A model generated the notes under the pieces. That model ran no database searches. It saw nothing but the letters and a program-made list of their open reading frames with translations, and had not been told where the DNA came from. The position numbers and the translations under genes are program-made. From the NCBI GenBank assembly GCA_947650365.1, contig CANTAL010000210.1, forward strand, positions 62,001 to 126,000: a DNA stretch of 64,000 nucleotides, in the 5' to 3' direction. This DNA is from Chamaelirium japonicum (Eukaryota > Streptophyta > Magnoliopsida > Liliales > Melanthiaceae). Below are positions 23,525 through 35,867 of this stretch, one piece after another. Each line of letters begins with the position of its first letter. Position 1 is the first letter of the stretch.

Positions 23525-25888
23525 CTCGAGGAGCCGGTTGATGAGGGCGATGTAGGGAGTCCGGGCGAAAATGTTGCACCCCAGGATCTCCCGCGTAAAG
23601 TAGGGGGCTCGCTCGGGGTCGCCTGAAGAGGAGCCCGCCTGGCTCACCTCGGTTGGGGTAGCCGGGGGAGGCGCATCGACGGCAGTAGCGGCGGGCTCGC
23701 CCCCTTGAGCGCCGGCATCCCCTTCCTTGATAAGGGGAGGCACGGCGGATCCCCCTTGCCCGGGCAAGTCTGGGTTCGAGGCTTCCGAGCTGGAGCTCGG
23801 AAGGTCGTCCAGGATGGCCCCCAGGTCCGGAGACCAGTAAACCAACCCGCCCAGCTCTGGGAGGATAGGAGCCTCGAGAGCAGAGGGAGCGGAGGGGGTA
23901 GTGGGCGCAGGTGCGCTGGAAGCGGCAGGCGCGGGCTCGGGCGCGGGCGCGCTGGGAGCCATAGGCGCGGGCACGGGCGCACTAGAATCAGCAGGCGCGG
24001 GCGCGGGCGCGGGCGCGCTGGGAGCCATAGGCGCGGGCGCGGGCGTGGGCGCGGGCGCACTGGAATCAGTGGGTGCAGGCGCGCTGGAAGCGGCAGGCGC
24101 GGGCTCGGGCGCGGGCGCTCTAGGAGCCATAGGCGCGGGCGCGGGCTTGGGGGCGGGCGCACTGGAATCAGCGGGCGCGGGCGCGCTGGCAGCAGAGGGC
24201 GCGGGCGCGCTGGGAGCCATAGGCGCGGGCGCGGGCGTGGCCACGGGCGCGCTAGCAGCAGAGGGCGCGGGCGCACTAGCAGTAGTAGGCGCGGGCACGC
24301 TGCAGCCAGACGCATCCGGTATAGAGGGCGCGGGCGCGATGGGGGGCGCAGGCGCGCTGGAAGCAGCGTGCGCGGGCGCACTGGGAGCAGATTCAGCCGG
24401 TGCGGCGGGCTCGGCAGCGCGGGCCGGCGCTTCTCCTTCTTCTTCCTCTTCCTCGGTCGAGCTGGAATCCTTGCAGGATCCCAGGCCCGCTTCCTCCAGA
24501 GCGGCTTTCCTCCTCCGCTCCTCAGTGGCTCGCGCAAAGGCTTCGTGAGCTTTGCGGACGACATCGTCTTTCCCCGTCGGGCGGGCCGCCGGAGCCCTCT
24601 TCTTCTTCTTCTTTATGTGGGCGCCCTCCATCTCTGGGGTCATAACCGCGACAAAGAGGGGTTCAGAGAGGTCGCCCAGGAACCCGCGCATCAACACCTC
24701 GGCCATTGGGGTTTCCACCTCCGCCATGCCAAGAAGGAGCTCGACGCGCGGGTCCTCAGGGTCGACCATCACAACTTGACGTCGTGGGGGTTCCGAAATT
24801 GAGGAGTGCGTAGGGAGATTGGAACCTAAGGGAGAGTTCGCCTGACCTGGGGCAACCTCGCGGGATGGAGGCGGCGGTGAGGGAATGTCCTCCTCGCGGA
24901 GCATGTCGATGGTGTCTTCATCGGCGAGCCTAATCGGGGAAGCCCGCTTCTTTTTCCCCTTCGTCGCCGAAGAGGTGCCAGCACCGGGGGTCGTGGGAGC
25001 CGCCTTGGAGGTCGCCCCGGCGCGGCGAGAGACCGCCACCTTCTGGCGCATGTTCTTCTGGCGGGTGGTGATGGCGCCAGTCCGGAGATCCTTCCAGAGG
25101 AAGGAGAAGTCCGGAGCCAGGATCTTCTCGGGAGTTTGCCCGTCGAGGAACTCCAAGATCGCCTTGTCGAGTGTTTGTTCTTGGGCCTCAGAGATACACT
25201 TCTTCCCTTTGGCACGGTACTCAGCAATCGCTTTGAAGTTGGGGAGGGGCGGCCTTCCGGGGTGAGCAGGAATGCCTGCGCAGGGACCTCGCCACTCCCC
25301 CGCGACGACGAAGGGGTACTCTTTCCAGTACCTATCCTTGTTTTCGACCGCGGAGAAGGGGAGCACCTCGCCGGAGCGGCCTGTGAGGTAGAACAGGCCG
25401 CAGCCCACCTCGTTGAAGACGGGCCCCGGCTTGAGGAACCACTTCTTCAGGAGGTAGGCGAGGGGGATCCTCACGTTAAGGGCTTTCTCGATTCGAGAAA
25501 GCCCGTAGAGGATCCCCCATGAGTTTCCCGGAAGCTGGGCGGGGCATAAGCCCGCCAGCTCTAGTAGCTCGCTGGCCAAATGGTTCAGGGAGAGCCGGAG
25601 CCCTGACCAGACCTGCCCCACGGAGACCGCGGTGCCGGAGAGCGGCCTCCCCGAGCGAGGGAGGGGCAAAATGGCGAGCTCCCGGGGAATTCCCACCGTA
25701 GTCCGTAGACTGTCAGGGACAGGCGCGCCCCCGATGTCATGCAGCCAGATGACGGCGGGCACCTTGGGGGGAACCTCGCCCTCAGTGCCGGAAGCGCGCA
25801 CTGAGAGAGGAGCGACGTCGAGAGGCTCCTCTTGGGAGGGCGCAGCGGCAGCAGCAGCAGAAGAAGAAGCGACAGCAGAGGAAGCCAT
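23525..25888 (-). CDS. Antisense accessory gene of the Tat element, exon 1
   Basis: ATG at 25888-25886 (ATGGC context) opens 788 codons without a stop. Residues about 97-185 (GLRLSLNHLASELLELAGL..., YLLKKWFLKPG) resemble the plant 'putative gypsy type transposon' domain found in antisense genes of Tat elements. A basic region follows, with KGKKKR (310-315) and KKKKKR (426-431) that could be nuclear signals, then an acidic run (about 479-486), and an Ala/Pro repeat (about 500-670). The exon ends ...NRLLE at a donor GAG|GTAAGA. A TATA box sits about 97 bp before the ATG. Function is unknown; known relatives are accessory proteins without a proven role. It is striking that it is unbroken beside a dead gag-pol. 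Confidence 0.8.
23891..24395 (-). repeat. GC-rich minisatellite coding for an Ala/Pro tract
   Basis: Degenerate repeats of GGCGCGGGCGCG with interspersed GGAGCCATA, GAATCAG and GAAGCGGCA blocks code on the - strand for SAPAP, APMAP and APADSS-type units. Length is always a multiple of three, so expansion keeps the frame. The same repeat leaves long open frames in the other frames and strand (for example 23705-24802), which are shadows. Confidence 0.88.
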
Positions 25889-26302
25889 GAGTGCGAGAGG
25901 GTGCTAGCGAGCTGCGAGCTGAAAGCTAAGGAGGAAGGGAGAGCTGTTTTTCACGCAGCGGTAAAAATTGCCCCCCCCCATCTCCTATTTATAGACAGGT
26001 GAGAGACAAGTGAATCGGGCCGCATTTAATGCCCGAGCACGCCCAACGAGGCGACATGACGGTTGTCGAAGCGATAGCTCGTTTCTTTCCAATCGTCAAG
26101 CGCCACGTGGGCCACGCGTGGAAAAGGCTGCGCCGGCGCCGACGCTGTCCTTTACTGATAGAAAAAGGAGCGAATAAGAAGAAGACACGTGTCTCGCGCC
26201 AATCGGGATCTCATGATGAGATTCATTGTATCAGTATCGAGCCTCGTGCCGTATTTAAGCTGAGGCGACCGTTGGAGATTCGGAGCGATACCCAAGTCAC
26301 AA
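25889..26302 (-). promoter_or_regulatory. Promoter region of the antisense gene
   Basis: On the - strand TATAAATAG is at 25993-25985, about 97 bp before the ATG, next to a C8 run (G8 on -). Further upstream are two G-boxes, CACGTG at 26104-26109 and at 26186-26191 (in ACACGTGT), and a CCAAT at 26199-26203. On + there is also a TATTTAA at 26252-26258, so the interval could fire both ways. These are motif-based inferences; the 5' UTR would be about 65 nt. Confidence 0.6.
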
Positions 26303-26762
26303 GATCGCCCATGGCTGGTGCCCGCAGCTCGCCCGAAGCAGACCCTGGCCGCGTGTGACAAGCTCGCACCGGAAGGAGATCGCTCGTGGCTGACGCTCCC
26401 GGCCCGCCCAGCGTTTGTTAAATACTGGGAGTCAAAACTCTCGACGCAGATCGCCCACGGCTGGTGCCCAAGCTCGCCCGAAGCAGACCCTGGCCGCGTG
26501 TGACAAGCTCGCACCAGAAGGAGATCGCTCGTGGCTGACGCACCCGGCCCGCCCAGCGTCTGTGAAATACTGGCAGTCAAAGCTCTCGGCACAGATCACC
26601 CACGGCTGGCGCCCAAGCTCGCCCGAAGCAGACCCTGGCCGTGTATGACAAGCTCGCACCGGAAGGAGATCGCTCGTGGCTGATGCTCCGGCCCGCCCAG
26701 TGTTTGTGAAATACTGACAGTCAAAGCTCTCGGCACAGACCGCCCACGGTTGGTGCCCGCAG
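26303..26762 (+). repeat. 145-bp tandem repeat, 3.2 copies
   Basis: GACAAGCTCGCACC starts at 26357, 26502 and 26647, exactly 145 bp apart. A partial fourth copy runs to GCCCACGGTTGGTGCCCGCAG near 26762. Copies are close to each other. Open frames across it (for example 26415-26648) are repeats only. It lies between the antisense promoter and the polypurine tract and shares the AAGCTCGCCC word with the LTR mini-repeats. Confidence 0.92.
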
Positions 26763-26862
26763 TCCGCCAGGTGGAGGTCGCAAATGACTAGAACTCCCAA
26801 TTCGACCGTCGTGTGCAATAAGACTCCTGAGCGAGCGCCAAAGTCTCCTTGGTCGCTCCCTC

Positions 26863-26871
26863 AGGAGGGGG
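26863..26871 (+). other. Polypurine tract
   Basis: AGGAGGGGG followed by TAA lies directly before the 3' LTR start at 26875. This is where plus-strand DNA synthesis is primed in LTR retrotransposons. Position and purine content fit. Confidence 0.85.
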
Positions 26872-26874
26872 TAA

Positions 26875-27943
26875 TGTTGGGGGTAGCTGAAATCTGCCCT
26901 GGAGTTCGCACCCCCCCTCCGCGCTCACCAAATCACCTTGACAGGGAGCGAGATCCACATTGGGCTGAAGGGGCCTTAGGCTAAAAGCTCGCTCAGGAGC
27001 TCGCCCAAGCTCGCACAGGAGTTCGCTGGAGATGGCAGTGGGAGTTAGACCGTCATGCATATAAAGATACCGGCACCACAAACGCCCCTAGCTCATACAG
27101 GAGCTCGCCCAAGATCGCGCAGGAGCTCGCCCAAGCTCGCACAGGAGCTCGCCCAAGTTCGCCCTTGCTTGTGGATCTCATAGACCCCAGGATTCCAAGG
27201 GGTGGGGAACTCGCCCAGGAGCTCGCCCTCCCCCCCCATGCTAACCAAATCACCTTAACAGGGAGCGAGCTCCACATTGGGCCGAAGGGGCCTTAGGCAA
27301 AGAGCTCGCTCAGGAGCTCGCCCAAGCTCGCTTAGGAGCTCGATCAAGCTCGCTCAGGAGCTCGCCCAAGCTCGCTCAGGAGCTCGCCCAAGCTCGCCAG
27401 AACTCCCCAGTTTATCAAAGAGGTCGCTCCCGTGAGGTCCGACTCTTGATAGATATGGAAGAGAAGGGGGAGCAATGGAGGGCGAGCTCGCCCTGGCTTC
27501 CCACCGGAGGTCGCCCACAGTGCACGAAGATCTCCCAGACCTGAATATTCCAGAATAGCCACCTGGTAGCAACAAGAAAGATGCTCTCCCCCACTCAAAC
27601 TGCCTGGCAGGCTCGACGACAAAGAATGTCAGGGACGCGAGTACCAAGGACTGCCAGAGACCCACGCGAGCCAGAACATGGGGGTCTAGAAGGCTCTGGA
27701 AAGAATCTCCACGTGTCGGGCCGCGGTAGGTCGCCAATGTCTATAAATGCTCACCCCCAGGCTCCAGAGTACAGGTTCGAAACCCTTTTCCCTACCACTT
27801 TCGTCCACTAAAGCTCGTCGTTGTGCACCTGAGAATGACTTGAGCGTCGGAGGGTCTGCGCTCCTAAGGGAGCCAGCCATTCTCACGCTTTTTCTTTGTC
27901 TTGCAGGTAGCCCGCACGGACCAGCGAAAAAATCCCCCGAACA
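26875..27943 (+). repeat. 3' LTR (1,069 bp)
   Basis: TGTTGGGGGT to CCCGAACA. It is 89 bp longer than the 5' LTR because of one extra 22-bp mini-repeat near 27140, three extra near 27330-27395, and one more C at 27231-27238. The G-box and TATAAAT (27742-27748) are retained. Roughly 25 substitutions against the 5' LTR (about 2.5-3 %) were counted by eye. Confidence 0.95.
27302..27402 (+). repeat. Expanded 22-bp mini-repeat in the 3' LTR
   Basis: Four to five tandem units of the type AGCTCGCTCAGG-AGCTCGCCCA. The 5' LTR has three fewer here (15262-15292). One unit is changed to CTTAGG-AGCTCGATCA. The difference arose after insertion or during the last reverse transcription. Confidence 0.88.
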
Positions 27944-27948
27944 CGATC
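27944..27948. repeat. Target site duplication, right copy (CGATC)
   Basis: Matches 14855-14859 exactly and is followed directly by satellite CATTCTTACTC. It confirms the true ends of the element. Confidence 0.95.
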
Positions 27949-30900
27949 CATTCTTACTCATTCGTATGATCCATTCTAATTCATTCGTACAATCTATTCT
28001 ATTTCATTCGTACGATCCATTCTTACTCATTCGTATGATCCATTCTAATTCATTCGGACGAATGTATCCATTCTAATTTATTCGTACGATCCATTCTAAT
28101 TCATTCGTACGATCCATTCTAATTCATTCGTACGATCCATTCTAATTCATTCGTCCGATCCATTCTAATTCATTCGCACGAATGTATCCATTCTAATTCA
28201 TTCGTACGATCCATTCTAATTCATTCGTACGATCCATTCTAATTCATTCGTAAGATCCATTCTAATTCATTCGTACGATCCATTCAAATTCATTCGTACG
28301 ATCCATTCTAATTCATTCGCACGAATGTATCCATTCTAGTTCATTCGTACGATCCGTTCTAATTCATTCGTACGATCCATTCTAAGAATGGATCCTACGA
28401 ATGAATTAGAATAGATCGTGTGAAAGAATTAGAATAGATTGTATGAATGAATTAGAATGAATTCGTACGATCCATTCGAATTCATTCGCACGATCCATTC
28501 TAATTCATTCATACGATCCATTCTAATTCATTCATACAATCCATTCTAATTCTTTCACACGATCCATTCTAATTCATTCGTAGGATCCATTCTAATTCAT
28601 TCGTACAATCTATTCTATTTCATTCGTACGATCCATTCTTACTCATTCGTATGATCCATTCTAATTCATTCGGACGAATGTATCCATTCTAATTTATTCG
28701 TACGATCCATTCTAATTCATTCGTACGATCCATTCTAATTCATTTGTACTATCCATTCTAATTCATTCGTCCGGTCCATTCTAATTCATTCGCACGAATG
28801 TATCCATTCTAATTCATTCGTACGATCCATTCTAATTCATTCGTACGATCCATTCTAATTCATTCGTAAGATCCATTCTAATTCATTCGCACGATCCATT
28901 CTAATTCATTCGCACGAATGTATCCATTCTAATTCATTCGTACGATCCATTCTAATTCATTAATATGATCCATTCTAATTCATTAATATGATCCATTCTA
29001 ATTAATATGCACAAAGGTGGATCTAATCCATTCGTAGGATCCATTCTAATCCATTCGTACGATCCATTCTAATTCATTCGTACGATCCATTCTAATTCAT
29101 TCGTACGATCCATTCTAATTCATTCGCTCGAATGTATCCATTCTAATCCATTCGTACGATCCATTCTAATCCATTCGTACGATCCATTCTAGTTCATTCG
29201 CATGAATGTAACCATTCTAATTCATTCATTTGATCCATTCTAATTCATTCGTACGATCCATTCTAATTCATTCGTCCGATCCATTCTAATTCATTCGCAC
29301 GAATGTATCCATTCTAATTCATTCGTACGATCCATTCTAATTCATTCGTAAGATCCATTCTAATTCATTCATACGATCCATTCTAATTCATTCGTACGAT
29401 TAATTCTAATTCATTCGCACGAATGTATCCATTCTAGTTCATTTGTACGATCCATTCTAATTCATTCGTACGATCCATTCTAATTCATTCGCACGATCCA
29501 TTCTAATTCATTCGTACGATCAATTCTAATTCATTCGCACGAATGTATCCATTCTAATTCATTCGTACGATCCTGAATTAGAATGGATCGTACGAATGAA
29601 TTAGAATGGATACCTTTGTGCATATGAATTAGAATGGATCGTACGAATGAATTAGAATGGATACCTTAGTGCATATGAATTAGAATGGATCGTACGAATG
29701 AATTAGAATGGATCATATTAATGAATTAGAATGGATCGTACGATTGAATTAGAATGGATACATTCATGCGAATGAATTAGAATGGATCATGCACGAATGT
29801 ATCCATTCTAATTCATTCGTACGATCCATTCTAATTCATTAATATGATCCATTCTAATTCATTCGTACGATCCATTCTAATTCATATGCACAAAGGTATC
29901 CATTCTAATCCATTCGTAGGATCCATTCTAATCCATTCGTACGATCCATTCTAATTCATTCGTACGATCCATTCTAATTCATTCGCACGATCCATTCTAA
30001 TTCATTCGCACGAATGTATCCATTCTAATTCATTTGCACGATCCATTCTAATTTATTCCTATGATCTATTCTAATTCATTCGTACGATCCATTCTAATTC
30101 ATTCGTACGATCCATTCTACAATCCATTCTAATTCATTCGTATATTCCATTCTAATTCATTAGCACGATCCATGCTAATGAATTAGAATGGATCGTACGA
30201 TCCAATCTAATTCATTCATACGATCCATTCTTACTCATTCGTATGATCCATTCTAATTCAATCGTACGATCCATTCTAATTCATTTGTACGATCCATTCT
30301 AATTCCTTCGTACGATCCATTCTAATTCATTCGTACGATCCATTCTAATTCATTCGTACGATCCATTCTAATTCCTTCGTACGATCCAATCTAATTCATT
30401 CGTACGATCCATTCTAATTCATTCGCGCAATCTATTCTAATTCATTCGTACGATCCATTCTAATTCATTCGTACGATCCATTCTAATTCATTCATACAAT
30501 CCATTCTAATTTATTCGCACGAATGTATCCATTCTAATTCATTCGTACGATCCATTCTAATTCATTCGCACAATCTATTCTAATTCATTCATACGATCCA
30601 TTCTAATTCATTCGCACGAATGTATCCATTCTAATTCATTCATACGATCCATTCTATTTCATTCGTACTATCCGTTCTAATTCACTCATACGATCCATTC
30701 TAATTCATTCATACGATCCATTCTAATTCATTTGCACGAATATATCCATTCTAATTCCTTCGTACGATCCATTCTAATTCCTTCGTACGATCCATTCTAA
30801 TTCCTTCGTACGATCCATTCTATTTCATTCGTATGATCCATTCTAATTCCTTCGCACGATCCATTCTAATTCCTTCGTATCCATTCTAATTCACTCATAC

Positions 30901-33900
30901 GATCCATTCTAATTCATTCGTATGATCCATTCTAATTCATTCATACAATCCATTCTAATTCATTCGCACGAATGTATCCATTCTAATTCATTCGTACGAT
31001 CAGTTCTAATTCATTCACAAAATCTATTCTAATTAATTCATACGATCCATTCTAATTCATTCAAACGAATGTATCCATTCTAATTCATTCATACGATCCA
31101 TTCTAATTCATTCGTACGATCCATTATAATTCACTCATACGATCCATTCTAATACATTCATACGATCCATTCTAATTCATTTGCACGAATATATCCATTC
31201 TAATTCATTCATACGATCCATTCTAATTCCTTCGTACGATCCATTCTAATTCATTCGTACGATCCATTCTAATTCCATCGTACGATCCATTCTAATTCCT
31301 TCATACGATCCATTCTAATTCATTCATACAATCCATTCTAATTCTTTCACACGATCCATTCTAATTCATTTGTACGATCCATTATAATTCATTCGTGCAA
31401 TCCATTCTATTTCATTCGTACGATCCATTCTTACTCATTCGTACGATCCATTCTAATTCATTCACACGAATGTATCCATTCGTACGAATGAATTAGAATA
31501 GATTGTACGAATGAATTAGAATGGATCGTACGAATGAATTAGAATGGATCGTACGAAGGAATTAGAATGGATCGTACGAATGAATTAGAATGGATCGTAC
31601 GAATGAATTAGAATAGATCGTACAAATGAATTAGAATGGATCGTACGAAGGAATTAGAATGGATCGTACGAATGTATTAGAATGGATATATTCGTGCAAA
31701 TGAATTAGAATGGATCGTATGAATGTATTAGAATGGATCGTATGAGTGAATTAGAATGGATCGTACGAATGAATTAGAATGGATTGTATGAATGAATTAG
31801 AATGGATCGTACGAATGAATTAGAATGGATCATACGAATTAATTAGAATGGATCATACGAATGAATTAGAATGGATCATACGAATGAATTAGAATGGATC
31901 GTACGAATGAATTAGAATGGATACATTCGTGCGAATGAATTAGAATGGATTGTGCGAATGAATAAGAACAGATCGTGCGAATGAATTAGAATGGATCGTA
32001 AGAATGAATTAGAATGGATCGTGCGAATGAATTAGAATGGATCGTACGGATGAATTAGAATGGATACATTTGTGCGAATGAATTAGAATGGATCGTACGA
32101 ATGAATTAGAATGGATCGTATGAATGAATTAGAATGGATCGTACGAATGAATTAGAATGGATCATGCGAATGAATTAGAATGGATCGTACGAATGAATTA
32201 GAATGGATCGTGTGAAAGAATTTGAATGGATCGTACGAATGAATTAGAATGGATCGTGCGAATGAATTAGAATGGATCGTACGAATGAATTAGAATGGAT
32301 ACATTTGTGCGAATGAATTAGAATGGATCGTATGAATGAATTAGAATGGATCGTATGAATGAATTAGAATGGATCGTACGAATGAATTAGAATGGATCGA
32401 GCGAATGAATTAGAATGGATCGTACGAATGAATTAGAATGGATCGTACGAATGAACCAGAATGGATACATTCGTTCGAATGAATTAGAATGGATCGTACG
32501 AATGAATTAGAATGGATCGTATGAATGAATTGGAATGGATCTTACGAATGAATTAGAATGGATCGTACGAATGAATTAGAATGAATCGTACGAATGAATT
32601 AGAATGGATACATTCGTGCGAATGAATTAGAATGGATCGGACGAATGAATTAGAATGGATCGTACGAATGAATTAGAATGGATCGTACGAATAAATTATA
32701 ATGGATCGTACGAATAAATTAGAATGGATACATTCGTCCGAATGAATTAGATTGGATCATACGAATGAGTAAGAATGGATCATACGAATGAAATAGAATA
32801 GATTGTACGAATGAATTAGAATTGATCCTACGAATGAATTAGAATGGATCGTGTGAAAGAATTAAAATGGATTGTATGAATGAATTAGAATGGATCGTAT
32901 GAATGAATTAGAATGGATTGTGCGAATGAATTCGAATGGATCGTACGAATTCATTCTAATTCATTCATACAATCCATTCTAATTCTTTCACACGATCCAT
33001 TCTAATTCATACGTACGTTCCATTCTAATTCATTAGCATGATCCATGCTAATTCATTCGTTCGATCAGTTCTAATTCATTAGCACGATCCATTCTAATTC
33101 ATTCGTACGATCCATTCTAATTCATTCGCACGATCCATTCTAATTCATTCATAGGATCCATTCTAATTCATTCATACGATCTATTCTAATTCTTTCGCAC
33201 GAATGTATCCATTCTAATTCATTCGCACGAATGTATCCATTCTAATTCATTCGTACGATCCATTCTAATTTATTCGTACGATCCATTCTAATTCATTCGT
33301 ACGATCCATTCTAATTCATTCATACGATCTATTCTAATTCATTCATACAATCCATTCTAATTCTTTCACACGATCCATTCTAATTCATTCGTACGATCCA
33401 TTCTAATTCATTCGCACAATCCATTCTATTTCATTCGTACGATCCATTCTTACTCATTCGTATGATCCATTCTAATTCATTCGCACGAATGTATCCATAA
33501 TGGATCATACAAATGAGTAAGAATGGATCGTACGAATGAAATAGAACGAATTGTGTGAATGAATTAGAATGGACCGTACGAATGAATTAGACGTACGAAT
33601 GAATTAGAATGGATACATTTGTGCGAATAAATTAGAATGGATCATACGAATGAGTAAGAATGGATCGTCATTCTAATTCATTCGTATGATCCATTCTAAT
33701 TCATTTGTATCCATTCTATTTCATTCGCACGATCCATTCTAATTCATTCGCGCAATCTATTCTAATTCATTCGTACGATCCATTCTAATTCATTCGTACG
33801 ATCCATTCTAATTCTTTCATATAATCCAATCTAATTTATTCGCACGAATGTATCCATTCTAATTCATTCGTACGATCCATTCTAATTCATTCGTACGATC

Positions 33901-35837
33901 CATTCTAATTCATTCATACGATCCATTCTAATTCATTCGCACGAATGTATCCATTCTAATTCATTCATACGATCCATTCTACTTCATTCGTATTATTGGT
34001 TCTAATTCACTCATACGATACATTCTAATTCATTCATACGATCCATTCTAATTCATTTGCACGAATATATCCATTCTAATTCATTCGTACGATCCATTCT
34101 AATTCCTTCGTATGATCCATTCTAATTCCTTCGATCGATCCATTCTAATTCCTTCGTACGATCCATTCTATTTCATTCGTATGATCCATTCTAATTCCTT
34201 CATACGATCCATTCTAATTCATTCGTACGATCAATTCTAATTCATTCATACAATCCATTCTAATTCATTCGCACGAATGTATCCATTCTAATCCATTCGT
34301 ACGATCCATTCTAATCCATTCGTACGATCCATTCTAATTCATTCGCATGAATGTAACCATTCTAATTCATTCATTTGATCCATTCTAATTCATTCGTACG
34401 ATCCATTCTAATTCATTCGTCCGATCCATTCTAATTCTTTTGCACGAATGTATCCATTCTAATTCATTCGTACGATCCTTTCTAATTCATTCGTACGATC
34501 CATTCTAATTCATTCGTAAGATCCATTCTAATTCATTCGTAAGATCCATTCTAATTCATTCGTACGATCCATTCTAACTCATTCGTACGATCCATTCTAA
34601 TTCATTCGCACGAATGTATTCATTCTAGTTCATTCGTACGATCCATTCTAGTTCATTCGTACGATCCATTCTAATTCATTCATACGATCCATTCTAATTC
34701 ATTCGTATGATCCATTCTAATTAATTCGTATGATCCATTCTAATTCATTCGTACGATCCATTCTAATTCATTCATACAATCCATTCTAATTCATTCGCAC
34801 GAATGTATCCATTCTAATTAATTCGTACGATCCATTCTAATTCATTCGTATGATCCATTCTTATTCATTCGCACGATCCAGTCTAATGGATTCGCACGAT
34901 CCATTCTAATTCATTCGCACGAATGTATCCATTCTAATTCATTCGTACGATCCATTCTAATTCATTAATATGATCCATTCTAATTCATTCATACGATCCA
35001 TTCTAATTCATATGCACAAAAGTATCCATTCTAATTCATTCGTACGATCCATTCTAATTCAGGATCGTACGAATGAATTAGAATGGATACATTCGTGCGA
35101 ATGAATTAGAATTGATCGTACGAATGAATTAGAATGGATCATGCGAATGAATTAGAATGGGTACATTCGTGCGAATGAATTAGAATGGATACATTCGTGC
35201 GAAAGAATTAGAATAGATCGTATGAATGAATTAGAATGGATCGTGCGAATGAATTAGAATGGATCGTACGAATGAATTAGAATGGATCGTGCTAATGAAT
35301 TAGAATTGATCAAACGAATGAATTAGCATGGATCGTGCTAATGAATTAGAATGGAACGTACGAATGAATTAGAATGGATCGTGTGAAAGAATTAGAATGG
35401 ATTGTATGAATGAATTAGAATGAATTCGTACGATCCATTCGAATTCATTCGCACGATCCATTCTAATTCATTCATACGATCCATTCTAATTCATTCATAC
35501 AATCCATTCTAATCCTTTCACATGATCCATTTTAATTCATTCGTAGGATCCATTCTAATTTATTCGTACAATCTATTCTATTTCATTCGTACGATCCATT
35601 CTTACTCATTCGTATGATCCATTCTAATTCATTCGGACGAATGTATCCATTCTAATTTATTCGTACGATCCATTCTAATTCATTCGTACGATCCATTCTA
35701 ATTCATTCGTATGATCCATTCTTACTCATTCGTATTATCCATTCTAATTTATTCGTACGATCCATTCTAATTCATTCGTACGATTCATTCTAATTCATTC
35801 GCACAATCTATTCTAATTCATTCGTACGATCCATTCA

Positions 35838-35867
35838 AATTCATTCGTACGATCGTACGAATGAATT
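35838..35867. repeat. Perfect 30-bp palindrome without spacer at an R-to-F flip
   Basis: Arms 35838-35852 and 35853-35867 are exact reverse complements, with the same CGTACGA|TCGTACG centre as the one at 48867. Beyond the 15-bp arms the match continues with a single mismatch over the next monomer half. Confidence 0.9.

Larger units (their letters stand above)
14860..27943 (+). mobile_element. Tat-lineage Ty3/gypsy LTR retrotransposon, full length, non-autonomous
   Basis: A 13,084-bp element with both LTRs, TG...CA ends, a 5-bp target duplication, primer binding site and polypurine tract. Coding order is gag, protease, RT, RNase H, second RNase H, integrase on the + strand. This is followed by tandem repeats, an antisense spliced gene and another tandem repeat. 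RT-RNase H before integrase defines Ty3/gypsy. The extra RNase H and the antisense gene near the 3' LTR are traits known for Tat elements of the Grande, RIRE2 and Retand type. Gag-pol has two frameshifts and seven stops, so it cannot make its own proteins. The ends and cis signals look whole, so mobilisation in trans is conceivable. GC content is clearly higher than in the satellite around it. Confidence 0.96.

Noticed and set aside
23705-24802. Plus-strand open frames of 365 and 215 codons opposite the antisense gene
   Set aside because: Gly/Arg/Ala-rich shadows of the Ala/Pro-coding minisatellite; the minus frame has the domain, promoter, intron and coiled coil.
26152-26818. Open frames across the 145-bp repeat on both strands
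   Set aside because: Repetitive translation of the tandem unit in several frames without any start context or domain.
14860-27943. Plant pararetrovirus or an env-bearing retrovirus-like element
   Set aside because: It has true LTRs, a target duplication and an integrase, and no movement protein or env-like membrane protein; the extra gene is antisense and has no signal peptide or membrane segment.
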